From a virus: DNA of 21,692 nucleotides. Position numbers and translations under genes: made by a program. Under the pieces are notes generated by a model that was not told the DNA's origin, ran no database searches, and saw nothing but the letters and a program-made list of their open reading frames with translations. Shown here piece after piece: positions 1 to 5,629 of this stretch (position 1 is its first letter; every line of letters begins with the position of its first letter). The stretch is from the IMG/VR virus record IMGVR_UViG_3300044635_000883, positions 1 through 21,692 of that record. One strand, 5' to 3'.

Positions 1-429
1 ATTTCTTTCATCCTCTATTGTTCTTTTCTCTTCTTCCGTTGCTCTTCTTCTTACCTTAACACCTTTTTTATTTAGCTTAGTTAAATCAACTGAACTTTTT
101 ATCTGTAAAGGTTTTGTTTTAATATAATCTAAAATAGCATCTTTAGGAGGCATTTTATTTTTATAGCTGTATGGACTATTTGGAGCGTTGCTGCTATCTT
201 TAGCACCTTTAACACCCTTATCCATAAATTTATAATAATCTGCCAATGAAAGAGTTAACTGTACCTTTGTTGCAAATATTTTAACTTCAAAAGAAATTGA
301 CTGCCTTAAATTAGCTGAAGAAATAAGATTTTTTGCATCAATATTTTTTTGTAGGTCTTTAAGTATTTTATTACCTAAATCCTCTAATAGATCACCAACC
401 TTATTAAAATCTACTTGTCCTTTTGGCAT
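1..429 (-). CDS. HK97 gp10-like / tail-completion-like structural protein (3' end missing)
   Basis: An open frame of 143 codons starts with ATG at 429 and runs off the left edge without a stop. The N-terminal ~70 residues are amphipathic helix and strand. The middle reads DYYKFMDKGVKGAK (residues 64-77) followed by NAPNSPYSYKNKMPPKDAI. This 'Y..F...G..G......APNSPY.F..KMPP' pattern is one I recognise from structural proteins of Bacteroidota phages and loosely from HK97 gp10-type neck/tail-completion proteins, where a [WY]-x(2)-F-x(2)-G segment is typical. The last visible residues are highly charged (KVRRRATEEEKR). It follows the 48-aa gene with a 26-nt overlap and belongs to the packaging/tail transcription unit. 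A structural role in the neck or tail is inferred from motif and position; the exact role is uncertain. Confidence 0.6.
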   Translation of the reverse strand, partial: MPKGQVDFNKVGDLLEDLGNKILKDLQKNIDAKNLISSANLRQSISFEVKIFATKVQLTLSLADYYKFMDKGVKGAKDSSNAPNSPYSYKNKMPPKDAILDYIKTKPLQIKSSVDLTKLNKKGVKVRRRATEEEKRTIEDERN

Positions 430-550
430 GTTCTATTTGTCTTTTTTCCTCTTCTGCTTTATCTTTAAAATAGGCTATCATGTTCATAAACCAAACAATG
501 TTCTGTTTTAACAGCTCGTCAAACTTTAATACATCGCCTTTTGCTAACAT
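404..550 (-). CDS. Small protein (48 aa) following the tail-chaperone-like gene
   Basis: This frame begins with ATG two bases after the stop of the upstream 200-aa gene and ends with TAA inside the gp10-like gene, overlapping it by 26 nt. The protein starts MLAKGDVLKFDELL, has a hydrophobic-aromatic helix (IVWFMNMIAYF, residues 18-28) and ends in a basic/acidic coiled segment. In many siphoviruses two adjacent small genes between tail tube and tape measure encode assembly chaperones, so this could be the second one. That is inference from position only, and I see no slippery sequence that would make it a frameshift extension of the upstream gene. The tight spacing supports it being translated. 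Confidence 0.55.
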   Translation of the reverse strand: MLAKGDVLKFDELLKQNIVWFMNMIAYFKDKAEEEKRQIEHAKRTSRF

Positions 551-552
551 GT

Positions 553-1155
553 CTAATATCCCAAACCATCCCCAGCGGCTATTGTACTCTGAATCTCCTT
601 GATTATCTCTGCTTGTTCCCGAAGCGTATAATCGAGAATATCCTTGGTCAAATCGTTTAAGAGAGTCGAAAAAAAAAGCGCAAAGCCGTAAACATCCGCA
701 ATGCTTAATTTTTCCTGAAATAGTCTTGAGCGGCTTGCATGCTTCGCGCCATCGTACTCCTCGCCCTCTTCAACATAAATAGTCGCCATGATATTAGCCA
801 GATTCTCAAATATAAGCTCACTATCTTTACAAAAAGTTTTAATGTCAATGTATTGGCCTGCTGTTAATTTAGTTACATCTAACACACCGCTATATATCTG
901 CCCGTTAATGTCAATAATATTTTTAATTTTTGTTTCTTTCGGCAGCTCATTAATGAAAGAAATATATTCAATAGCTTTTCTTAATGCATCCAAAGGCATT
1001 TTGCTTATAATGCTTGGCTTTTCGTTGCTTAATATTGATATTATGTCGATATATTTCTCTATTACATCAACATCTTCTTGTTGCAATTTATTTTGTAAAG
1101 CTGCGAACTGCTTAAGATTAACAGCTTCCCAACTTGTCGGCAAATGTATTTTCAT
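553..1155 (-). CDS. Putative tail assembly chaperone-like protein (200 aa)
   Basis: The protein is all-alpha and acidic. It begins MKIHLPTSWEAVNLKQFAAL, an opening (short beta strand, 'PTSW..', then a helix) that I associate with a family of ~170-200 aa proteins in Bacteroidota phages lying near tail genes. Residues 85-100 (NGQIYSGVLDVTKLTAG) form a likely strand-turn, followed by YIDIKTFCKDSELIFENLANIMA and a C-terminal helix-rich region ending TIAAGDGLGY. The gene lies 32 nt after terL and just before a small gene and a gp10-like gene, a position consistent with tail assembly. The chaperone role is inferred from size, composition and context; no catalytic motif is visible. ATG start at 1155. 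Confidence 0.5.
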   Translation of the reverse strand: MKIHLPTSWEAVNLKQFAALQNKLQQEDVDVIEKYIDIISILSNEKPSIISKMPLDALRKAIEYISFINELPKETKIKNIIDINGQIYSGVLDVTKLTAGQYIDIKTFCKDSELIFENLANIMATIYVEEGEEYDGAKHASRSRLFQEKLSIADVYGFALFFSTLLNDLTKDILDYTLREQAEIIKEIQSTIAAGDGLGY

Positions 1156-1187
1156 TATCTATAAATATATATTTTGAATTATTGATT

Positions 1188-2396
1188 TTATCTAATAACA
1201 TAAACACCGCTATTTGTCAACTCCTTTTTAGCTCTTAAGGCTATGGCTAACGACATCACCATGTCATCGTGTAAGCCAATAGGTGCGCTGTAATGTATCT
1301 GCCGTGTCTTTAGGTTGTATTCGTAGGTAAAAAAGTTTAACTCGTCAACAAGATCATTATTATCAGGGATTCCTATTTCTTTGTTTTCAAAGTTTACTAT
1401 CAAATCTTCAATGATGCTTTGTTTGCTTTTTGCTGTTGTTGTAAATGCTTGTATTTGATTCTTATTAAAGTTCACAGCATTCCTGATTTGCTCAAATATA
1501 GCATCTTGAGCGCCATTTGTTTCAATAAAAGTTTTCGGCTTATATTGGTTAAGCACTTTGACAAGGTTGTTAATTATAGAGGACCATTCTTGATGGCGCC
1601 AGCGTTCACAGTAAAACACCTCGTTCTTGTCGTTAAGGATAGTCAAAACGGTATAGTCATCAGCACGACCAAGATCAATACCAGCATAACAGTTATTTGA
1701 GGCATTACCTAATTTGATGCAGTCTTTAACATTTTTAAACACTGCACTTCCATCATCTAAAAACTCTGCAAGGTATTCCTGCCTAAAAACATGTTCAGGT
1801 AAATTACGCCTTGCGTCCTCAAGCTCTTCAATAGGTATCTTTGGATTGTCGTAGCTCGTGCCAGCTATCGAGTAATAAGCTGGGTTTTCTTTTCCTTGGT
1901 TAAATAGTTCAAAGAAATGATTCTTTCCTTTAGGAGTTGATATAATTAAAACTTTCTTACCTTTTACTAATATAGTGGCCTTTAATACTTCCGTCCAAGC
2001 CTCTTTTTTTATGAAAGCAAACTCATCGCAAATAAGATAGTCAAAAGTATTACCGCGTATATTGTCAAAGCGTTCAGCACTAAAAAATTGTAGAGTTGAA
2101 CCGTTAGCAAATTGTATAAGCAAATCAGACTTATTGCTATCTGATATATAAGGTGTATTAGCAACTGCTTTAAATATTTCCCCATAAACTTTTTTGCATT
2201 GTGAGTAAACAGGGCTTACCCATCCTATTTTGCATCCTTTGTTATTAATGGCCCAATATAGCGTTTGATTTTCAGCAAGTAAAGTTTTACCAAACTGCCT
2301 ACCTATTGATACTATGTAGTATTTCTGATTTCCGCTATTTATAGCGTTGTGGATTTCCCTTTGTTTACTATGTGGCGTATATAATTCAAGCACCAA
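1188..2396 (-). CDS. terL: Terminase large subunit (ATPase-nuclease packaging motor)
   Basis: This is the motor that pumps DNA into the prohead and cuts the concatemer. The ATPase domain shows a Walker A motif GRQFGKT (residues 32-38), Walker B DYLICDE (119-125) and a coupling motif ISTPKG (152-157). The C-terminal RNase H-like nuclease domain has its acidic residues in AGIDLGRADDYTV (D241), IETNGAQ (E292) and GLHDDMVMSLA (D377/D378). At 402 aa it is on the short side for TerL but complete. The first in-frame start is TTG at 2396; GTG at 2393 is equally possible, and there is no ATG before Walker A. It overlaps the putative small subunit by 8-11 nt, so translation is probably coupled. Downstream comes a tail-chaperone-like gene rather than portal, so the packaging and head genes are split in this genome. 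Confidence 0.95.
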   Translation of the reverse strand: MVLELYTPHSKQREIHNAINSGNQKYYIVSIGRQFGKTLLAENQTLYWAINNKGCKIGWVSPVYSQCKKVYGEIFKAVANTPYISDSNKSDLLIQFANGSTLQFFSAERFDNIRGNTFDYLICDEFAFIKKEAWTEVLKATILVKGKKVLIISTPKGKNHFFELFNQGKENPAYYSIAGTSYDNPKIPIEELEDARRNLPEHVFRQEYLAEFLDDGSAVFKNVKDCIKLGNASNNCYAGIDLGRADDYTVLTILNDKNEVFYCERWRHQEWSSIINNLVKVLNQYKPKTFIETNGAQDAIFEQIRNAVNFNKNQIQAFTTTAKSKQSIIEDLIVNFENKEIGIPDNNDLVDELNFFTYEYNLKTRQIHYSAPIGLHDDMVMSLAIALRAKKELTNSGVYVIR

Positions 2397-2781
2397 AGTC
2401 CGCTTTAAAGTTTATATTACCGTCAACTTGCTGCTTGTCTGTCATGCCTAGTTTATTCTTGGCGTAAAATATACCTTTACCTTCGTTGGCTACTATGTCC
2501 GCTGCAAGTGAGTTAAATAATTCATCTATACTTTTTATAGTGTCAGATTTATGCGTATTTTCTTCACGCATCCAAGCATAAAAAGTCTCTCTTGATATTG
2601 TTTCTTGAATTTGTTTAGGTAACCAAATATTAAGAAAAAAAGCTATTGTTGGGATATGTCTTTCTTTTTGTTTTACTAACTTTCCGCTCCCTGAAACAAC
2701 TTCCTTTTCATGATCTAAACAAACATCAATATATTTATGAGCGTAAATAATTAAGTTATTTATAAACTCTTCACTTTTCAT
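2386..2781 (-). CDS. Putative terminase small subunit
   Basis: A 131-aa helical protein directly upstream of and overlapping terL. Residues 44-75 (IPTIAFFLNIWL... ETISRETFYAWMREE) look like a helix-turn-helix DNA-recognition unit, 'I.R.TFY.W....' being usual in Bacteroidota phage small terminases. The C-terminus AKNKLGMTDKQQVDG resembles the 'LKNKFG..DK..VD' ending seen in many phage TerS proteins, the part expected to contact TerL. It would recognise the packaging site and load TerL. ATG start at 2781, overlapping the preceding 57-aa gene by 11 nt. The call rests on position plus these motifs and not on full-length recognition. Confidence 0.7.
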   Translation of the reverse strand: MKSEEFINNLIIYAHKYIDVCLDHEKEVVSGSGKLVKQKERHIPTIAFFLNIWLPKQIQETISRETFYAWMREENTHKSDTIKSIDELFNSLAADIVANEGKGIFYAKNKLGMTDKQQVDGNINFKADFGA

Positions 2782-2944
2782 TTGATTTATCTGTTTTTTT
2801 TACAAATGTTTTTTCCTCATGCCATATATTTTGACAAACTGCATAGCGTTGCATATTATCAGGAAATTTACTATTCATTTCCTCATCACCCATGCACCTA
2901 ATTAAATAATCTCCTTTGGTTTCGTTAGCTCTTGGCTTTGGCAT
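2771..2944 (-). CDS. Small conserved phage protein (57 aa), RCM/QRxAVC type
   Basis: ATG at 2944 opens a 57-codon frame that begins inside the end of the 84-aa gene (43-nt overlap) and ends inside the start of the small-terminase gene (11-nt overlap). The protein starts MPKPRANETKGDYLIRCMGD and continues NSKFPDNMQRYAVCQNIW. The arrangement 'P..NE....(F/Y)..RCM.de.m...FPd..QR.AVC...W' is one I recognise as a recurrent short protein, or a segment of larger proteins, in Bacteroidota and other phages. Its function is not known to me. The paired Cys residues (C17, C37) and an aromatic tail could form a small fold. Motif content makes this a real gene despite its length and double overlap. Confidence 0.8.
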   Translation of the reverse strand: MPKPRANETKGDYLIRCMGDEEMNSKFPDNMQRYAVCQNIWHEEKTFVKKTDKSNEK

Positions 2945-3156
2945 TGTAGTAATAAATTATATAAATTCTTAAACATGTCAATTACACAAGTCTTGCAATA
3001 TAAATTTGGATACGGCAAATCTTTGAACAGCTCACGATGCAATGCTGCTAATTCTTTAAGCTGGTGAACACCTAAATTAGTCATGTAATTAGCCTGCTTG
3101 TAAGTGTCCCAAATGTTTTGATAATGTAATAATATAGCTTGTTGTCTTTCGTCCAT
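2902..3156 (-). CDS. Hypothetical protein with CxxC (84 aa)
   Basis: A short helical protein, MDERQQAILLHYQNIW at the start and LYCKTCVIDMFKNLY near residues 52-66. The single CxxC (C54-x-x-C57) sits between a helical N-terminal half rich in H, Q and L and a C-terminal helix; one CxxC alone could bind metal only with partners or in a dimer. It starts 1 nt after the stop of the preceding 44-aa gene and overlaps the following 57-aa gene by 43 nt. Proteins of this size with a CxxC are common just upstream of terminases in Bacteroidota phages, but I do not know a function. Confidence 0.75.
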   Translation of the reverse strand: MDERQQAILLHYQNIWDTYKQANYMTNLGVHQLKELAALHRELFKDLPYPNLYCKTCVIDMFKNLYNLLLQCQSQELTKPKEII

Positions 3157-3157
3157 G

Positions 3158-3292
3158 TTAGTTTAGATAAATAACTATTGCTTTAAAATCAATGCTCATG
3201 CCACTAGAATGGTTAATACCGTCCTTATAATACCAGCAGCGGATATCATGAAATATTTTAACCAAATAATATTCTTCTGTATCTTCATTCAC
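3158..3292 (-). CDS. Hypothetical protein (44 aa), GTG start
   Basis: A GTG codon at 3292 overlaps the TGA stop of the membrane-protein gene (GTGA), a classic coupling arrangement. The frame ends 1 nt before the ATG of the next gene, filling the gap exactly. The product begins MNEDTEEYYLVKIFHDIRCW and ends in IDFKAIVIYLN, suggesting a small beta-rich fold. An alternative ATG-started frame of 30 codons in this gap is less convincing because it does not abut its neighbours. Function unknown. Confidence 0.6.
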   Translation of the reverse strand: MNEDTEEYYLVKIFHDIRCWYYKDGINHSSGMSIDFKAIVIYLN

Positions 3293-3537
3293 AGCTTATT
3301 TTCAAGATAATAACCTAAAATAGGACATATGCTTATATATATAAATATATTTTCTCCGTTATTGATTACAACTGAATATATTAAAGCTATCCAAAATGAA
3401 AGACAAAGCGTACAGTCAAAAGGTTTAAGCCTATCTAAGTTAAGCTCTGCTTTAATGCCTTGTATAAATCCCGTAGCTTGAGCTATTAAGAAAGCGAAGC
3501 AACTAATTGAGATTATTTCTAATAATACTTTTAACAT
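3289..3537 (-). CDS. Small integral membrane protein with CxxC-like motif
   Basis: The 82-aa product has two or three hydrophobic segments: residues ~3-24 (LLEIISISCFAFLIAQATGF) and ~46-75 (FWIALIYSVVI... FIYISICPILGYYL). Between them is KPFDCTLCLSFW (residues 38-49), a 'KPF.C..C.sFW' motif that recurs in small phage and bacterial inner-membrane proteins. It would sit in the host inner membrane. Its gene overlaps the sigma-like gene by 35 nt and the next gene by 4 nt. A role in lysis timing or exclusion of other phages is possible, but nothing in the sequence decides it. Confidence 0.7.
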   Translation of the reverse strand: MLKVLLEIISISCFAFLIAQATGFIQGIKAELNLDRLKPFDCTLCLSFWIALIYSVVINNGENIFIYISICPILGYYLENKL

Positions 3538-3976
3538 GGTTTACGGTACGGTTAATTGATGCAAAAGGTATCCCGGTTAATTTCTCTAATTTACGAAAAC
3601 TTCCTGAACTAATATAAGCCTTAAATAACTCTTTATCATACCAATGTAGCTTATCGAGTTCTTTTTCTATTTTGTTTATTAAAATGTCTATGTTTTTATC
3701 GTATGTATGCTCCGGCAAATAGTCAAGCTCTTTAGGTCTATATTTCTTATTAAACGGGCTGCTGTTTGAATTAAACTGATTAGTTAATGTCTTGACTATA
3801 AACCATTTATAATAGCCTTTATTATATATATCAAGTAACTTTTCTTTGTTATACTCAAGAATAATAATCATAAGCTCTTGATACAAGTCATCCGCTAGGT
3901 TGCCGCCAATCTTACGGCATATGCTTTTTATTTCTTTATCTTTTGCCGTTAGGTTTATTAGCTCGTGCCAAGTCAT
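3503..3976 (-). CDS. RNA polymerase sigma-70-like (ECF-type) factor
   Basis: A 157-aa protein with the two-domain plan of a minimal sigma factor. Residues ~24-70 (GGNLADDLYQELMIIILEY ... YKWFIVKTLTNQF) match sigma region 2, including the 'DDL.QE..i.l' helix that contacts RNA polymerase and the -10 element. Residues ~108-155 (DKLHWYDKELFKAY... SFRKLEKLTGIPFASINRTV) match region 4 with a C-terminal helix-turn-helix. Such genes are frequent upstream of terminase in Bacteroidota phages. It would redirect host polymerase, plausibly to packaging and structural genes, which lack the housekeeping promoter consensus found elsewhere in this window (inference). ATG at 3976; a 41-nt overlap with the preceding 47-aa gene. 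Confidence 0.75.
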   Translation of the reverse strand: MTWHELINLTAKDKEIKSICRKIGGNLADDLYQELMIIILEYNKEKLLDIYNKGYYKWFIVKTLTNQFNSNSSPFNKKYRPKELDYLPEHTYDKNIDILINKIEKELDKLHWYDKELFKAYISSGSFRKLEKLTGIPFASINRTVNHVKSIIRNNLN

Positions 3977-4079
3977 TTAAACTCTTTATTGCTTGTTTTT
4001 TAGTGCCGTGATACTTATCAGCTAATATATCCCCATGCAGCAGCCAATTATAGGCTTTATCGTATTGCGTTTTGCTCAT
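3936..4079 (-). CDS. Hypothetical protein (47 aa)
   Basis: ATG at 4079 opens a 47-codon frame ending within the sigma-like gene. The product starts MSKTQYDKAYNWLLHGDILA, continues DKYHGTKKQAIKSLNDLARA and ends in a basic tail. It is a compact, charged helical protein with the look of a small DNA- or protein-binding helix pair. It lies 15 nt after the 3' end of the tRNA-like gene. No family recognised. Codon choice and the ATG start are like the neighbouring small genes. Confidence 0.6.
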   Translation of the reverse strand: MSKTQYDKAYNWLLHGDILADKYHGTKKQAIKSLNDLARANKPNGKR

Positions 4080-4094
4080 ATTAATAATACTTTG

Positions 4095-4242
4095 TAGTCA
4101 GAACAGGATTTGAACCTATATTTGATTGTACACTCAAATCTTATAATAGCATCATTCAACAATGCTTTACCTTATGGTTAAGGTATTAGGAGTCAATCCC
4201 TAATTCTCTTATAAGTGCGTTTACCAATTTCGCCATCTGACT
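4095..4242 (-). tRNA. tRNA-Leu-like gene with a ~59-nt structured insertion in the anticodon loop
   Basis: Read on the minus strand, a 7-bp acceptor stem (AGTCAGA at 4242-4236 with TCTGACT at 4102-4096) is followed by T8-G9 and a D arm GCG...CGC whose loop has the conserved TTGGTAAA. There is an anticodon stem CTTAT (4215-4211)/ATAAG (4144-4140), a long type-II variable arm ATTTGA/TCAAAT (4139-4134, 4125-4120), a T arm ATAGG-TTCAAAT-CCTGT (4119-4103) and discriminator A (4095). The D arm, long variable arm and A73 point to leucine. CCA is not encoded. The anticodon loop should be 7 nt but is 66 nt, filled by three hairpins (stems 4204-4199/4190-4185, 4183-4179/4174-4170, 4166-4162/4152-4148). 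No anticodon can be assigned with confidence. It may be an interrupted tRNA, a decoy, or a degenerate gene. Confidence 0.65.
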
Positions 4243-4271
4243 TTGCTAAATTATAAAATATTTTTTTAATT

Positions 4272-5411
4272 TTAAAATAAAGATATTTGAAATTGTGAAA
4301 TATCTTTCCAAACATCAGCATTAAATGTGATGATATTTGTACAATCTTCAGATTTAACACCAATATATTTAAAAGAATAACTAACTCGATTTAAAGGAAT
4401 ACGACCATTACTTTCTTTAGTAAAATTTGCTTTTAAATTTGTAGCTGTTGGCATCCAATTTTTTTTATCTTTAGTTAATGTTATTCCAAGTGCTGGACTA
4501 ACTGTTCTAATATAAATTTGATTATCTAATTTAGAATAAAGCGCACCAAAATAATCAATTAAAATTTTACCTATTCCTAAACCTTGAAAATCAGGCAAAA
4601 TAACTATTCTTGAAATTCTCTTTGTTTTTTCATCTCCTACACCTGGAAAAGGTAAAATAGCTACAAAACCAACAGGCTTATCATTCCATAAAATAATATA
4701 ATTTTTTGCAGATTTATTTAAATTATCACTTAAATAGTGATGCTGTTTGAAAATTTTCCAAGTTTCATATCTACATCGAAATATCTCCAAGTTAATTTTT
4801 GGTCTTTCGCGCCGAAGATAATCGAGTCTTTCAACTCGCCTCTTGTTAGGACTATATATCCAATCTGGATTTAACCATTCCATAATATCAAAATGACAGC
4901 TTGCCAAAATAATTTTTTTATTTTCTCTTCTAATATATTTTTGTAAAGCATTACTCATTGCTTTTGCCACTTCTCTATCGACTACGCTTGTATATTCGTC
5001 AATTAAAATTACTTCGTTTTCTTTTGCAATAGAAACACAATAGGCCATGCTTGCTCTATACTGTTCTCCATTACTTAAAGTATTAAAAGATCTTAACCAA
5101 CAAGGTACAGAACTTAAACCCATTGATGTCAATAAAAAAGCTGCCTTTTCAGGTGTTAACCAATAAAAATTTGAAATTAAACTTTTATTATTATCAAAAA
5201 TTGGTTTTTTTATTTCTCCAAATGTTTTTAATAATGTGGATTTGCCAGTTCCAGAGCCTCCATAAATTACTCCGATGTTCCATTCAAAATTTAAATTAAT
5301 ATTATTTTCAATTGTAATAATACTTTCATTTGTATTTTGAATATCATATGTTTGATAAATATATTCTGTATATTCATCATTCAAAATTTTATGTTTTAAT
5401 TCTATTTTCAT
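4272..5411 (-). CDS. ABC-type ATPase fused to a GNAT-like acetyltransferase domain (COG2401-like)
   Basis: The N-terminal half is an ABC ATPase: Walker A GGSGTGKST (residues 51-59), signature LSNGEQ (112-117), Walker B VILIDEY (134-140), D-loop SVVDRE (142-147) and switch His173 in LASCHFD. It lacks membrane segments, so it is a soluble ABC protein. The C-terminal half (from ~205) is GNAT-like: HHYLS (224-228), a beta hairpin IILWNDKPVGFVAILPF and the acetyl-CoA loop RISRIVILPDFQGLGIG (265-281, Q276-x-x-G-x-G). This domain pair is known as COG2401; its GNAT part is reminiscent of the phage Mu Mom base-modification fold, so DNA or RNA modification is possible but unproven. ATG overlaps the upstream stop (ATGA). 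The gene is visibly more AT-rich in codon choice than terL or portal, suggesting recent acquisition. Confidence 0.85.
   Translation of the reverse strand: MKIELKHKILNDEYTEYIYQTYDIQNTNESIITIENNINLNFEWNIGVIYGGSGTGKSTLLKTFGEIKKPIFDNNKSLISNFYWLTPEKAAFLLTSMGLSSVPCWLRSFNTLSNGEQYRASMAYCVSIAKENEVILIDEYTSVVDREVAKAMSNALQKYIRRENKKIILASCHFDIMEWLNPDWIYSPNKRRVERLDYLRRERPKINLEIFRCRYETWKIFKQHHYLSDNLNKSAKNYIILWNDKPVGFVAILPFPGVGDEKTKRISRIVILPDFQGLGIGKILIDYFGALYSKLDNQIYIRTVSPALGITLTKDKKNWMPTATNLKANFTKESNGRIPLNRVSYSFKYIGVKSEDCTNIITFNADVWKDISQFQISLF
4279..4307 (-). terminator. AT-rich 10-bp hairpin at the 3' end of the ABC-GNAT gene
   Basis: AAAGATATTT at 4279-4288 is the exact reverse complement of AAATATCTTT at 4298-4307, with a 9-nt loop. 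On the transcript the hairpin sits over the last codons of the ABC-GNAT gene and is followed by ATTTTAAAATT and more A/T. It may be a weak terminator or an RNA-processing signal between this gene and the tRNA-like gene 37 nt further on. All pairs but one on each arm are A-T, so it is not strong. Confidence 0.3.
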
Positions 5412-5629
5412 AACAAAATAATTTTCTTTGTATTAATTAAATTCTCCATGTATTCGTATGATCTTTCAAACACTTCCGTTGGCTCAGGCTCTTCAAATTC
5501 CTCTCTTATCTGATAGCCTAGCAAGCGTTTTGCCTGCCAGGTCATGCCAACTACTATAAATGTTCTGCCTTGTGCCTTGAAACGGCTGCCGATAACAAGG
5601 TTAAAAGGGTATTGCATCGCTGTCATCAT
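5408..5629 (-). CDS. Hypothetical protein (73 aa)
   Basis: A short protein with an N-terminal beta-rich half (FNLVIGSRFKAQGRTFIVVG, residues 9-28) that looks like a small barrel (SH3/KOW-like), a middle YQIREEFEEPEPTEVFE that is acidic, and a helical end. It overlaps the end of the primase gene by 29 nt if it starts at the first ATG (5629); an internal ATG at 5617 would reduce this to 17 nt. Its stop overlaps the ATG of the ABC-GNAT gene by 4 nt, so the three genes are one operon. No family recognised. Confidence 0.65.
   Translation of the reverse strand: MMTAMQYPFNLVIGSRFKAQGRTFIVVGMTWQAKRLLGYQIREEFEEPEPTEVFERSYEYMENLINTKKIILL

Noticed and set aside
807-814. Additional TAnnTTTG boxes (e.g. 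807-814, 1493-1500, 8598-8605, 10997-11004, 18440-18447)
   Set aside because: None has TTTG at the 19-nt spacing, and most lie inside genes.
553-1155. Programmed frameshift joining the 200-aa and 48-aa genes
   Set aside because: No slippery heptamer near the stop, and the second gene has its own ATG after the stop.
788-1177. Plus-strand open frames, e.g. 788-1177, 7825-8124, 16998-17279, 18057-18413 and others
   Set aside because: They lie opposite well-supported minus-strand genes, have no recognisable motifs, and their hydrophobic content is the usual mirror of the AT-rich coding strand.
4097-4242. Group I intron in the tRNA
   Set aside because: The insert is about 59 nt, far below the size of a group I core, and lacks its conserved P, Q, R, S elements.
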